The translations under genes were made by a program, and so were the position numbers. A stretch of DNA of 64,000 nucleotides from CAVVPY01 sp963750295 (GTDB lineage: Bacteria > Actinomycetota > Actinomycetes > Mycobacteriales > Jatrophihabitantaceae). The stretch is taken from the NCBI GenBank assembly GCA_963750295.1, contig CAVVPY010000001.1, forward strand, positions 2,046,001-2,110,000. The letters run 5' to 3'. Numbering within the stretch: the first letter of the stretch is position 1; each line of letters begins with the position of its first letter. Positions 51,143 to 59,912 of the stretch are shown here, one piece after another. The notes under the pieces were generated by a model. The model saw only the letters and a program-made list of their open reading frames with translations, was not told the origin of the DNA and searched no databases.

Positions 51143-51871
51143 TCAGCTCCAGCGGCCGAGCCGGACCGAGAGCAGCGCGAGCGAGGCAGCGCCGGCGGTG
51201 GAGGTCCGCAGGACGGGTGCCCCCAGGCGCACCGCCACCGCGCCGGCCGCTGCGAACACCTCGAGCTCACGCTCGTCGATCCCGCCCTCCGGCCCGACGA
51301 CCAGGACGAGATTCCCGTCGGCCCGCAGCCGGCGGTCCGCGAGCGGCAGGTCGGCCGACTCGTGCAGCACGAACCCACCCTCGGCGGCCAGCCGGGCGGT
51401 CACCGCGGCGGTGTCGGCCAGGTTCGTGATCGTCGGTACCCACGGCCGCCGGCTCTGCTTGCTCGCCTCATGCGCGGTTCGCCGCCACCGCTCGACTGCC
51501 TTCGCGCCACGCGCGCCGGACCACTCGGTGACCGAGCGGGCAGCCGACCACGGCACGATCTCATCGACCCCGAGCTCGGTCATGACCTCGACCGCAAGTT
51601 CGCCGCGGCCGGACTTCGGCAACGCCTGGACGACGACGACGCGGGGCGCGTGCTCGGGCACCTGGCGCCGGGCCAGGACCTCGACCGTCAGACCGTCGGC
51701 GCGCACCGCGGTGATGCGGCAGTCGAGCAGGCCACCCCGTCCGTCACCGAGCTGCACCGCCTCGCCGACCCGCATCCGCCGGACCTTCGCCGCGTGGTGG
51801 CCCTCGTCACCGGTCAGCTCGACCGACTCGGTGTCCGGCAAGTCCTGCAGGAAGAACAGCGGCGGCGTCAT
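51143..51871 (-). CDS. rsmE: 16S rRNA (uracil-1498-N3)-methyltransferase
   Basis: A 242-residue SPOUT methyltransferase. The C-terminal knot shows NLVLVVGPEGGIDERELEVF and VRLGAPVLRTSTAGAASLAL, diagnostic for RsmE. The N-terminal PUA-like part reads FLQDLPDTESVELTGDEGHH. It methylates U1498 of 16S rRNA with SAM. It follows dnaJ by 18 nt. Confidence 0.95.
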   Translation of the reverse strand: MTPPLFFLQDLPDTESVELTGDEGHHAAKVRRMRVGEAVQLGDGRGGLLDCRITAVRADGLTVEVLARRQVPEHAPRVVVVQALPKSGRGELAVEVMTELGVDEIVPWSAARSVTEWSGARGAKAVERWRRTAHEASKQSRRPWVPTITNLADTAAVTARLAAEGGFVLHESADLPLADRRLRADGNLVLVVGPEGGIDERELEVFAAAGAVAVRLGAPVLRTSTAGAASLALLSVRLGRWS

Positions 51872-51889
51872 GCGCTCGGCTCGCGCCCG

Positions 51890-53026
51890 CTACCGGAAGG
51901 CGTCGCGGACCTTGCCGAACAGGCCACCGCTCTTGGTCACCGCGGCCACGTCCTCGCGCCGCAGCGCCGCGAGCTCACGCAGCAGGCGCTCCTGCTCCTC
52001 GTCCAGCCGGGTGGGCGTGCGGACGTCGACGTGCACGTGCAGGTCGCCGCGCGTCGAACTGCGCAACCGCGGAACACCCTTGCCGCGCAGGGTCAGCACG
52101 GTGGCGTTCTGCGTACCGGCCCGGATGTCGATCTTCTCCTCGCCGTCCAGGGTGGTCAGGACGAGGTCCGTGCCCAGCGCTGCTGAGGTCATCGGGACGA
52201 GGATCGTGCAGTGCAGGTCGGCCCCCTCGCGGGTGAACGTGTCGTGCGGCGTCTCGGCGATCTCGACGTAAAGGTCGCCGGCCGGGCCACCACCGGGGCC
52301 GACCTCGCCCTGGCCGGACAGCCTGATCCGCATGCCGTCCTCGATGCCGGCCGGGACGTCGACGGTGATCGTGCGCCGGGTGCGCACCCTGCCCTCGGTG
52401 CCGCAGGTCGGGCAGGGCGACGGGATCTGCGAACCCGTTCCCGCGCAGGCGACACACGGTCGCGAGGTCATCACCTGGCCGAGGAACGAGCGCTGCACGG
52501 ACTGGATCTCGCCCGATCCGCCGCACGAGGCGCAGGTCCGCGGCGAGGTCCCTGGCGCGCAGCCCGAACCGGTGCAGGTCGTGCACACCACGGCCGTCTC
52601 GACGTTGAGCTCGCGGCGCACGCCGAACGCGGCCTCGTCGAGCGTGAGCGTCAACTGCAGCAGCGCGTCGGCGCCAGGACGGACGCGGCTGCGGCGACCA
52701 CGGCCACCACCGCCGGAACCGCCGCCGAAGAACGCCTCGAAGACGTCGCCGAACCCCCCGAACCCGCCGAACGGGCTGCCGGCCGAGCCACCGCCACCCT
52801 GCGAGAGCGGGTCACCGCCGAGATCGACGATGCGGCGCTTCTCAGGGTCGCTGAGGACCTCGTAGGCGGTGGTCACCGCCTTGAAGCGGTCCTGCATGGC
52901 CGGATCGGGGTTGACGTCCGGGTGCAATTCGCGCGCCAGCTTGCGGTAGGCGCGCTTGATCTCCTCCGCCGTCGCGTTCCGTCCGACGCCGAGCAGGCCG
53001 TAGTAGTCACGGGGTGGATCAGCCAA
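51890..53026 (-). CDS. dnaJ: Chaperone protein DnaJ (DnaJ2)
   Basis: A 378-residue co-chaperone. The J domain (DYYGLLGVGRNATAEEIKRA) has LHPDVNPD with the HPD motif; a Gly/Phe region (GGSAGSPFGGFGGFGDVFEA) follows; four zinc repeats are CTTCTGSG, CASCGGSG, CVACAGTG and CPTCGTEG. TTG 53026 with GAGGG upstream is preferred to 53053. A CIRCE-like operator lies 21 bp upstream of it. It is the second DnaJ typical of actinobacteria, linked to hrcA. Confidence 0.93.
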   Translation of the reverse strand: MADPPRDYYGLLGVGRNATAEEIKRAYRKLARELHPDVNPDPAMQDRFKAVTTAYEVLSDPEKRRIVDLGGDPLSQGGGGSAGSPFGGFGGFGDVFEAFFGGGSGGGGRGRRSRVRPGADALLQLTLTLDEAAFGVRRELNVETAVVCTTCTGSGCAPGTSPRTCASCGGSGEIQSVQRSFLGQVMTSRPCVACAGTGSQIPSPCPTCGTEGRVRTRRTITVDVPAGIEDGMRIRLSGQGEVGPGGGPAGDLYVEIAETPHDTFTREGADLHCTILVPMTSAALGTDLVLTTLDGEEKIDIRAGTQNATVLTLRGKGVPRLRSSTRGDLHVHVDVRTPTRLDEEQERLLRELAALRREDVAAVTKSGGLFGKVRDAFR

Positions 53027-53046
53027 GATGAATTCCCTCGAGGTCA

Positions 53047-53073
53047 CTGGCACTCGCCGTCAGCAAGTGCCAG
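53047..53073. promoter_or_regulatory. CIRCE-like HrcA operator upstream of dnaJ
   Basis: CTGGCACTC-N9-AAGTGCCAG has the 9-9-9 geometry of the CIRCE element (TTAGCACTC-N9-GAGTGCTAA); extended by one base the arms ACTGGCACT/AGTGCCAGT are perfectly complementary. It lies between hrcA and dnaJ, so dnaJ has its own HrcA-controlled promoter. Confidence 0.75.
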
Positions 53074-53090
53074 TCCAGTCTAGAAGAGCC

Positions 53091-54107
53091 TCAGCGCTCG
53101 CCGACCAGGTCGCCGACATATCGTGCGACCGCCGCCACGCGGGCCATGGTGTGCGCGTAATCCATCCGCCGCGGGCCGAGCACGCCGACCGCACCCAGCG
53201 CGGCCCCGCGGGGCCCGTACCCGCTCGCGACCACCGAGGCGCCGCTCAGGCCCTCGTGCTGGGTCTCGTTGCCGATGCTCACCAGCACGTGCGTGGTGGC
53301 GGCCGACTCGTCGAGCAGGCGCAGCAGGACGACCTGCTCCTCCAGCGCCTCGAGCACGGGCCGGATCGCCGGGAAGTCGAGCGCGTTCTCGGTCAGGTTC
53401 GCGGTACCGCCGAGGACGATCCGGTCCTTGTGCGTCTCGACCAGCGTCTCGAGCAGCACGGACGTGAGCGTGCCGAGCAGGCCGCGCAGTTCCGGTGCGA
53501 CGGTCGGCGGCAGGTCACCGATGATCTCGGGCGCCTCGGCAAGCAGCCGCTCGCGCAGGCGGAGGTTGAGCGTCGCACGCAGCTCGAAGACCGATTCGTC
53601 GCTGACCGGGGCCGGCAGCTCGACGATGCGCTGCTCCACCCGACCGGTGTCGGTGATCAGGACGAGCATCAGGCGCGACGAGCTCAGCCCGACGAGTTCG
53701 AGATGGCGCACGCGTGAGCGTGACAGCGACGGGTACTGGACGACGGCGACGTGGCGGGTGAGCTGAGCCAGCGTCCGGACCGCACGGTGCAGCACGTCGT
53801 CGAGGTCGCCGGCGCCGTCGAGGAAGGTCTGGATCGCACGCCGCTCGGCGCCGGACAGCGGCTTGAGCTCGGTCAGCCGGTCGACGAACATCCGGTAGCC
53901 GGCATCGGTCGGGATCCGCCCGGCGCTGGTGTGCGGCTGGGCGATCAGGCCTTCTTCCTCCAGCACCGCCATGTCGTTGCGGATGGTGGCCGGCGAGACG
54001 CCGAGATTGTGCCGATCGGCGAGCGCCCTGCTGCCGACCGGCTCGTTGGTGGCGATGAAGTCCTCGATGATCGCGCGCAGCACCGCGAGCTTGCGCTCCT
54101 CGACCAT
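53091..54107 (-). CDS. hrcA: Heat-inducible transcription repressor HrcA
   Basis: A 338-residue repressor of heat-shock genes through CIRCE. The N-terminal winged helix is RKLAVLRAIIEDFIATNEPV, GVSPATIRNDMAVLEEEGLI then QPHTSAGRIPTDAGYRMFVD, all diagnostic. ATG 54107 with GGAGGGAG is the start. The only CIRCE-like site seen is downstream, before dnaJ. Confidence 0.95.
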   Translation of the reverse strand: MVEERKLAVLRAIIEDFIATNEPVGSRALADRHNLGVSPATIRNDMAVLEEEGLIAQPHTSAGRIPTDAGYRMFVDRLTELKPLSGAERRAIQTFLDGAGDLDDVLHRAVRTLAQLTRHVAVVQYPSLSRSRVRHLELVGLSSSRLMLVLITDTGRVEQRIVELPAPVSDESVFELRATLNLRLRERLLAEAPEIIGDLPPTVAPELRGLLGTLTSVLLETLVETHKDRIVLGGTANLTENALDFPAIRPVLEALEEQVVLLRLLDESAATTHVLVSIGNETQHEGLSGASVVASGYGPRGAALGAVGVLGPRRMDYAHTMARVAAVARYVGDLVGER

Positions 54108-54254
54108 CGTCGGCTCCCTCCGTGCTCGTCCCGAATCTCGTACCCTGCGCACCCCAGCATAGAAGTCAGGTCACGATCGAGCGGCGACGCCGCGGACGGT
54201 CAGCCGGGAAGGTTAGGGTCGCATCGTTTCGTCGGATTCGGTGTGGGGGTTCGG

Positions 54255-54581
54255 GTGATCTTCAAGACGGTGCAGGACGGCCGTCCCTACCCCGAGCACG
54301 GCCTCTCGCCGCGGGACTGGGCCAACATCGCGCCGCGCACGATCCGCCTCGACGAGCTCACGACGACCAAGAAGGAACTGGCGCTCGATCGCCTTCTCGA
54401 CGAGGACTCGACCTTCTACGGCGACCTGTTCCCCCACGCGGTGCAGTGGCAGGGCGAGGTGTACCTCGAGGACGGCCTGCACCGGGCGCTGCGCGCGGCG
54501 CTGGAGAACCGCCACACCATCCACGTCCGGATCCTCGACCTGGACGCGCTGCGACGCAGATCGGACTCGCCCACGCAGTAG
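54255..54581 (+). CDS. Conserved actinobacterial protein, 108 aa (function unknown)
   Basis: From GTG 54255 the protein begins MIFKTVQDGRPYPEHGLSPR and contains IRLDELTTTKKELALDRLLD, DSTFYGDLFPHAVQWQGEVY and LEDGLHRALRAALENRH. I recall proteins of this sequence pattern next to hrcA or in other positions in many actinobacteria, sometimes labelled VapB-like antitoxin without proof. The DGLHRALRA region resembles a ParB-like nucleotide-binding turn. Divergent from hrcA by 147 bp. Confidence 0.75.
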   Translation: MIFKTVQDGRPYPEHGLSPRDWANIAPRTIRLDELTTTKKELALDRLLDEDSTFYGDLFPHAVQWQGEVYLEDGLHRALRAALENRHTIHVRILDLDALRRRSDSPTQ

Positions 54582-54628
54582 CGGCGACCCCGCGATATGC
54601 CACGAAATGCTGCCAAACCCTTCCGATG

Positions 54629-54642
54629 TGAAAGCGCTTAAC
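54629..54642. promoter_or_regulatory. LacI-type operator upstream of alpha-amylase
   Basis: TGAAAGCGCTTAAC contains the perfect 8-bp palindrome AAGCGCTT with the central CG step typical of LacI-family sites (CRE-like). It lies about 68 bp upstream of the amylase ATG. A MalR-type maltose regulator elsewhere in the genome is the likely binder. Confidence 0.5.
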
Positions 54643-54709
54643 GCTAGCGTCCCAGCAGCAGGGCGTCGTGACCCACGCGGCGCAGGTCCCAGCCGGCCAG
54701 GAGCAGACC

Positions 54710-56233
54710 ATGAAGCTTGTTCGCCATGCCCGCGGCGGCCTCGCCGCAGCCCTCGCGCTGGCCACCGCAGCCGTGTTCGCCAGCGCCGTCACCAGCCAGG
54801 CGCACGCCACGACGCCCGCCCCCGCGGTCACCCGTGGATCGCACGACGTCCAGGCCAACCTGTTCGAGTGGAACTGGGTCTCGGTCGGGCGTGAGTGCAC
54901 GGACGTCCTCGGCCCGGCCGGGTACGGCGGCGTGCAGGTCTCGCCGCCGGCCGACTCGTTGTTCCGCGACTACACCACCCCGGACGCGCCGATCGAGCAC
55001 CCGTGGTGGGAGGTCTACCAGCCGGTGACCTACAAGCTGACCAGCCGGTTCGGCAACGCGGCACAGTTCCGGGCCATGGTCGCGACCTGCCGCGCGGCGG
55101 GCGTCAAGGTCTACGTGGACGCCGTCATCAACCACATGACCGGCCAGGGCTCGGTGTCCTACAGCGGCGCGACCTACACGCACTTCTCCTACCCGAACTA
55201 CACCCCGGCGAACTTCCACCACCAGGGCGTCGAGTGCCCGTCGGCGAGCGGCGGGATCGAGGACTTCAACGACTACACGCAGGTGACCAAGTGCGAACTG
55301 CTCGGTCTCGCCGATCTGCGCACGGACTCGCAGCCCACGCGGCGCAAGATCGTCGGCTACCTGAACCGGCTGCTGAGTTACGGGGTGTCCGGCTTCCGGG
55401 TGGACGCGGCCAAGCACATCGGCGAGGACGACCTGATCGCGATCAGGTCCCAGCTCACCGACACCGTCGACGGCCAGCGTCCGCTGTGGGTGCTCGAGGT
55501 GTTCCCGGGTGGGCCGGGTCAGCTGTCGCAGTACGCGTTCACGCGGGCAGGGACGGTGCTCGGCTTCGACTTCGCCTACCAGGTCAAGAACGCCTTCAAG
55601 AGCTACGCGGGCGGGGCGGGCAACATCACCGGGCTGCGTGTGTTCGGTGAGGACGCCGGGTTGATGCCGAGCAACAAGACGCTCGTGTTCGTCGAGAACC
55701 ACGACACCGAGCGGGGCAACGACACGCTCAGCTACCGCGACGGTGATCAGAACACGATCGCCAACGAGTTCATGCTCGCCTACCCATACGGCCGGCCGCA
55801 GGTGTACGCAGGCTTCGCCTTCATCAACGGCTACGACGCTCCGCCGGATTTGGCCAACGGCCATGTGCGCAACACCAACTGTTCGAACGGGTGGGTCTGC
55901 GTCGACCGGTACCTCGGTGTTCGGAACATGGTCGCGTTCCACAACTACGTGGGCAATGCGCCGCTGCAGAACTGGTACGACGACAACGTCAACCTGATCT
56001 CGTTCAGCCGTGGCGGTCTGGGCTTCTTCGCGACGAACAACGCCACGACGCCGAAGACGGTCACGGTACCGACCGGGCTACCGCAGGGCCGCTACTGCGA
56101 CATCATCCACGGCTCGACGAGCGCAGGACACTGCTCCGGCCCGACGGTGACGGTGAACTCGGCCGGCCGCGCGACGATCACGGTCGGTGGGCGGGACTCG
56201 ATCGCGTTCACCCGCCACGACCGGGTCAGCTGA
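54710..56233 (+). CDS. Secreted alpha-amylase, GH13
   Basis: A 507-residue enzyme with a Sec signal peptide (MKLVRHARGGLAAALALATA, cleavage near residue 32). GH13 conserved regions are visible: VYVDAVINHM (I), GFRVDAAKH with the nucleophile Asp (II), VLEVFPGG with the acid Glu (III) and FVENHDTERG (IV). The animal/actinomycete-type start DVQANLFEWNWVSVGRECTD matches Streptomyces alpha-amylases. AGGAG precedes the ATG by 6 nt. Confidence 0.94.
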   Translation: MKLVRHARGGLAAALALATAAVFASAVTSQAHATTPAPAVTRGSHDVQANLFEWNWVSVGRECTDVLGPAGYGGVQVSPPADSLFRDYTTPDAPIEHPWWEVYQPVTYKLTSRFGNAAQFRAMVATCRAAGVKVYVDAVINHMTGQGSVSYSGATYTHFSYPNYTPANFHHQGVECPSASGGIEDFNDYTQVTKCELLGLADLRTDSQPTRRKIVGYLNRLLSYGVSGFRVDAAKHIGEDDLIAIRSQLTDTVDGQRPLWVLEVFPGGPGQLSQYAFTRAGTVLGFDFAYQVKNAFKSYAGGAGNITGLRVFGEDAGLMPSNKTLVFVENHDTERGNDTLSYRDGDQNTIANEFMLAYPYGRPQVYAGFAFINGYDAPPDLANGHVRNTNCSNGWVCVDRYLGVRNMVAFHNYVGNAPLQNWYDDNVNLISFSRGGLGFFATNNATTPKTVTVPTGLPQGRYCDIIHGSTSAGHCSGPTVTVNSAGRATITVGGRDSIAFTRHDRVS

Positions 56234-56261
56234 CGGCGTCGGCGCACGCGGCCCGATCGGG

Positions 56262-57515
56262 TCAGGGCAGTAGCTCGCGTACGACCGCGTCGGCCATCAG
56301 CCGGCCGCGCTGGGTGAGCACGACCCGCCCGGCGGTGACCGAGTCCGGGTCGAGCAGGCCCCAGCGGGTCAGCTGGGGCAGCGCCTCCCGGGCCTCGGTG
56401 GTCAGCTCGCTCGTCGGCAGGCCGGCACGCATCCGAACGCCGAGCATCACCTTCTCGGTGTAGCGCGCCGGCGGGTCGAGTTCCTCGCGCCCGGCCGCGG
56501 GGCTGCGTCCGGCCAGCATCGTCGCGCTGTAGCGCGCCGGGTGCTTGACGTTCCACCAGCGCACACCTGACACGTGACTGTGTGCACCCGGCCCCAGGCC
56601 CCACCAGTTCGAGTCGGTCCAGTACAGCTCGTTGTGCCGGCACCGTGCGGCGTCCGACCGCGCCCAGTTCGACACCTCGTACCACTCGTACCCGGCCTTG
56701 GCGAGCGTCTCGTCCGCGAGCACGTACCGATCGGCGAGGACGTCGTCGTCGGGGGCGGGGACCACACCGGACGCGACCTGCCGGGCCAGTGCCGTCCCGG
56801 GCTCGACGACGAGGGCGTAGGCGCTGACATGGTCTGGTCCGGCGCCGATCGCGGCGTCGAGCGAGGCCTGCCAGTCGTCGTCGGACTCGTACGGGGCGCC
56901 GTAGATCAGGTCGAGATTCACGTGCTCGAAGCCGGCCGCCCGGGCCTCGGCGACGGCCTGTTCGGGACGTCCCGGCCGGTGCCGGCGATCGAGGACCTCG
57001 AGCACGCGCGGCACGGCCGACTGCATGCCGAGGGAGATGCGGGTGAAGCCGGCCTCGCGCAACCGGGCCAGGTAGCCGGGAGCCACCGACTCGGGGTTCG
57101 CCTCGGTCGTGATCTCGACGTCGGGCGCCAGCCCGAACTGCTCGCCGATCTCGGCGACGATCAGCCCGAGGTGCTCGGCCGGTAGCAGGCTCGGCGTGCC
57201 ACCGCCGAAGAAGATCGAGGACACCGGCGGGATCCGCTGGGACATCGCGTCACCGTCGTTGAGCACGTCCGCGGCCAGGCGGACCTCGAGCAGCAGGGTG
57301 TCGGCGTACGACATCCGGCTCACGCCCGGCCCGAGCTCGATCGCGGTGTAGGTGTTGAAGTCGCAGTAACCGCAGCGCGTGTCGCAGAACGGGACGTGCA
57401 CGTAGATGCCGAACGGCACGCCCCACGCCGCGTCGAGGGTGCCGCGCCGCAACCGCCCGTCCGGTGGGGGCGGATCACCGTGCGGTTGAGCTGGTGGCAC
57501 TCGTCCAGTGTGCAC
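56262..57515 (-). CDS. hemW: HemW-family radical SAM protein (coproporphyrinogen III oxidase-like)
   Basis: A 417-residue radical SAM protein. The cluster motif is VPFCDTRCGYCDFNTYT (CxxxCxxC), followed by SIFFGGGTPSLLPAEHLG and ITTEANPESVAPGYLARLRE. The HemW group acts as a haem chaperone rather than a true oxidase. GTG 57515 gives a Pro-rich N-terminal extension typical of actinobacteria. It sits in the lepA-hemW-hrcA order. Confidence 0.93.
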   Translation of the reverse strand: MHTGRVPPAQPHGDPPPPDGRLRRGTLDAAWGVPFGIYVHVPFCDTRCGYCDFNTYTAIELGPGVSRMSYADTLLLEVRLAADVLNDGDAMSQRIPPVSSIFFGGGTPSLLPAEHLGLIVAEIGEQFGLAPDVEITTEANPESVAPGYLARLREAGFTRISLGMQSAVPRVLEVLDRRHRPGRPEQAVAEARAAGFEHVNLDLIYGAPYESDDDWQASLDAAIGAGPDHVSAYALVVEPGTALARQVASGVVPAPDDDVLADRYVLADETLAKAGYEWYEVSNWARSDAARCRHNELYWTDSNWWGLGPGAHSHVSGVRWWNVKHPARYSATMLAGRSPAAGREELDPPARYTEKVMLGVRMRAGLPTSELTTEAREALPQLTRWGLLDPDSVTAGRVVLTQRGRLMADAVVRELLP

Positions 57516-57532
57516 GGCTACCCGACCGGCGG

Positions 57533-58798
57533 TCAGACCGGACGGTCGGGAAGATCACGTGTCCGCCGCAACGGCGAGAGCGCGAGCAGCAGACCGGGCA
57601 CCAGATTTCCGGCGAACAGCAGCCAGAGCGCAGTGCGTGGTCCGAGGGTCTGCGCGAGGGTGCCCGCGACCAGCGCGCCGGCCGGCATCATCCCGAACAG
57701 CACGAACCGCATCGACGCGACCACCCGGCCGAGCAGGTGCGGCGGGCAGTAGCTCTGCCGGAAGCTGCTGATCGTCACGTTGTAGACGAGGATCCCGACG
57801 AGCAGGACGACGTTGCCGACGATGAAGAACACGACACCGAGGCCGCGACTGGTGATCGGGACCAACAGGCCGAACGGGGCCGACACCGCGATCGACAGCC
57901 ACACCGTCCGTGCGGTCCCCAGCGCGCGGCCGATCGGGCGGGCGAGCGCCGCGCCGACCACCGACCCCAGGCCGACGAGCGAGAGCAGCAGCCCGACCGA
58001 CGACGCGGACAGGTGCACCGTCCGGACGAGGAACACCACGACGACCGCCTGGTAGCCGATGAAGAAGAAGTTCCCGATGGCCGGGCTGATCGTCATGATC
58101 CGCAGATACGGGTCGCTGCGGACGAAGCGCGCTCCCTCGGCCACCTCGGTGCGGATGCTGCGACCCGCCGGTCGCTCGCCGGCCGGTTCGCGAGCACTGA
58201 TCGCACGCAGCGCCAGTGCCGACACCAGATAGCTGGCCGCGTCGATGACCAATGCGAAGGGGGCGCGCAGGGCCTGTGCGAGCACACCGCCGAGACCTGG
58301 ACCCGCCACGCCGGCGACGGCCTGGCTGCCCTGCAGCTTGGCGTTGCCTTCGGCCAGGTCGCTGCGGTCGACGAGCACCGGCAGGTACGACTGGTACGCG
58401 ATCTGGAACAGCACGGTGCCCGTCCCCGTGGCGAACGCGACCACGAGCAGGTGACCGATCGTCAGCGCGTCGAACGCCGCTGCCACCGGGACGCTGCCGA
58501 TGCACGCCGCCCGGACGAGGTCGCACCAGAGCATCAGCGGGCGGCGCGGTGAGCGGTCCACCCACACGCCGGCCGGCAACCCGATCAGCAGCCAGGGCAA
58601 CCACTCGAGCGCCGACAGCAGGCCGACCTCGAACGCGGTGGCGTGCAGGTAGAGCACGGCGACGAGCGGCAGCACGACGACGCTGATCGCGGTGCCGACG
58701 TCGCTGACCGACTGCCCGATCCAGAGCAGCACGAAGTCGCGATGGCGCAGCAGCCGCCCGCCCCGCGGGGACGACGGCGCTGCCGGGAGGACGGTCAC
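57533..58798 (-). CDS. MFS transporter (DHA3-like)
   Basis: A 421-residue permease: FVLLWIGQSVSDVGTAISVV, LPAGVWVDRSPRRPLMLWCD (motif A) and ARPIGRALGTARTVWLSIAV. It is of the same class as the transporter at 10924. GTG 58798 overlaps the stop of a 48-codon ORF (GTGA); the frame is open far upstream without coding character. It precedes hemW by 17 nt in the same direction. Substrate unknown. Confidence 0.86.
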   Translation of the reverse strand: MTVLPAAPSSPRGGRLLRHRDFVLLWIGQSVSDVGTAISVVVLPLVAVLYLHATAFEVGLLSALEWLPWLLIGLPAGVWVDRSPRRPLMLWCDLVRAACIGSVPVAAAFDALTIGHLLVVAFATGTGTVLFQIAYQSYLPVLVDRSDLAEGNAKLQGSQAVAGVAGPGLGGVLAQALRAPFALVIDAASYLVSALALRAISAREPAGERPAGRSIRTEVAEGARFVRSDPYLRIMTISPAIGNFFFIGYQAVVVVFLVRTVHLSASSVGLLLSLVGLGSVVGAALARPIGRALGTARTVWLSIAVSAPFGLLVPITSRGLGVVFFIVGNVVLLVGILVYNVTISSFRQSYCPPHLLGRVVASMRFVLFGMMPAGALVAGTLAQTLGPRTALWLLFAGNLVPGLLLALSPLRRTRDLPDRPV

Positions 58799-58941
58799 TG
58801 CTGCTGCCCGGACGTCGACGGCGCCGGCCTCGGGGTTGCCCCGTCGTCCGAGCGCGCGGCCCGCACGGCGTACCCGACCGCCAGCGCGAGCACCAACGCG
58901 ATCAGCGCGAGCAGCGGACGACGCGCACGGGCGGGAGCCAC
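58795..58941 (-). CDS. Small single-helix membrane protein, 48 aa
   Basis: A 48-codon frame from GTG 58941: a basic start (VAPARARRPL), one hydrophobic helix (LALIALVLALAVGYAV) and a polar Pro/Ser/Gln-rich tail ending SGQQQ. The stop overlaps the MFS start by 4 nt, the same coupling used throughout the genome. It may be a leader or a small partner of the transporter. No Shine-Dalgarno sequence is obvious. Confidence 0.45.
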   Translation of the reverse strand: MAPARARRPLLALIALVLALAVGYAVRAARSDDGATPRPAPSTSGQQQ

Positions 58942-58984
58942 GCCGGAACACTCTAGACAAACCGGCCGTGCTTCGATTTCCGGT

Positions 58985-59599
58985 ATGAGTCAGCCCCGGG
59001 CGACCGACTCGATGACCGCCTCGACCGTCACCTTTCCGGGCGCGGGCGGGGACGTCATCCCCGGCTACCTGGCACGCCCGCACGGGGACGGCCCGCGTGG
59101 CGGCGTCGGGGTGATCCACCACATGCCCGGCTACGACCGGGCCGGCGGGGGGATCACCCGCCGCTTCGCCGGGCTCGGCTACGACGCGATCTGCCCGAAC
59201 CTGCACTGGCGCGACGCGCCCGACGACGCGCCCGACGACGCGGCCGCCGCATCCCGGGCGAACGGTGGCGTCCCGGACGAGCGGCTGATCGGCGACGTCG
59301 CCGGTGCCGTCGCGACGCTGCGGGCACTGCCGGGTTCGAACGGCAGGGTTGGCGTCATCGGGTACTGCTCAGGCGGCCGGCAGTCGGTTCTCGCCGCCTG
59401 CGAGGTGGACGTGGACGCAGCCGTCGACTGCTACGGCGTACGTGACCGGGACGCCTCCGGCCCAGTTCCCGCTGCAGGTCAGCAACCCCGTCGACCGGCT
59501 GCCCGGGTTGCGCTGCCCGCGCCCGAGTAACGGGTGGCCGCGGCGAACGACGGCTGGGAGCGGATCGCCGACTTCTACCGCAACTACTTGGACGGCTGA
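58985..59599 (+). pseudogene. Dienelactone hydrolase family protein, frameshifted with internal deletion
   Basis: The N-terminus is intact from ATG 58985: GVGVIHHMPGYDRAGGGITR, the nucleophile elbow VIGYCSGGRQS and the sequence AAVDCYG. At 59433-59440 the frame shifts (net loss of two bases), after which TGTPPAQFPLQVSNPVDRL continues. After LRCP (about 59512-59532) roughly 45-60 codons are missing, including the expected catalytic Asp and His, and the chain resumes as VAAANDGWERIADFYRNYLD and stops at 59599. The gene is therefore inactive as read. The missing block is too large for a simple base-call error, unlike other frameshifts in the window. Confidence 0.8.
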
Positions 59600-59601
59600 G
59601 G

Positions 59602-59900
59602 ATGTGCACCGACGCAACCGTCCGCACGGCCGTCGACGGCAGCGGCAAAGGCCGAGCGGGCGGTGGTTCCACGTCACCGACGCGACCGTCTACTTCGACC
59701 ACCCGGTGCACGCGATGGCCGAGCGCACGCTCAATGTCGATCTGAGCGACGCGGCAGCCGGGCCGGCCGCGCGGGTTGCGCTGGAACTCACGGCGCCGGC
59801 GGCACGGGCGTTGGTGCGGGCGATCCAGGACGCGCTCGCGTCCGCGCCGCCGGAACTGCTCGGCGAACTGCCTGCTCGCAGCGGCCATCAGCCGCCGTGA
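59602..59900 (+). pseudogene. DUF6295-type small protein, frameshifted
   Basis: ATG 59602 opens MCTDATVRTAVDGSGKGRAG, then the frame breaks at 59656-59665 and the conserved remainder WFHVTDATVYFDHPVHAMAE, VALELTAPAARALVRAIQDA continues to 59900. The span is one base short of whole codons, so one deleted base explains it. I recall similar proteins of about 95 residues directly downstream of dienelactone hydrolase genes in actinobacteria. The partner here is itself broken, so both may be decaying. Confidence 0.72.
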
Positions 59901-59912
59901 CTGCCGCCCCGA

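Noticed and set aside
57533..59206. A 557-codon MFS frame
   Set aside because: The first 135 codons are antisense to the hydrolase gene and overlap the 48-codon ORF; transporter sequence begins at GTG 58798.
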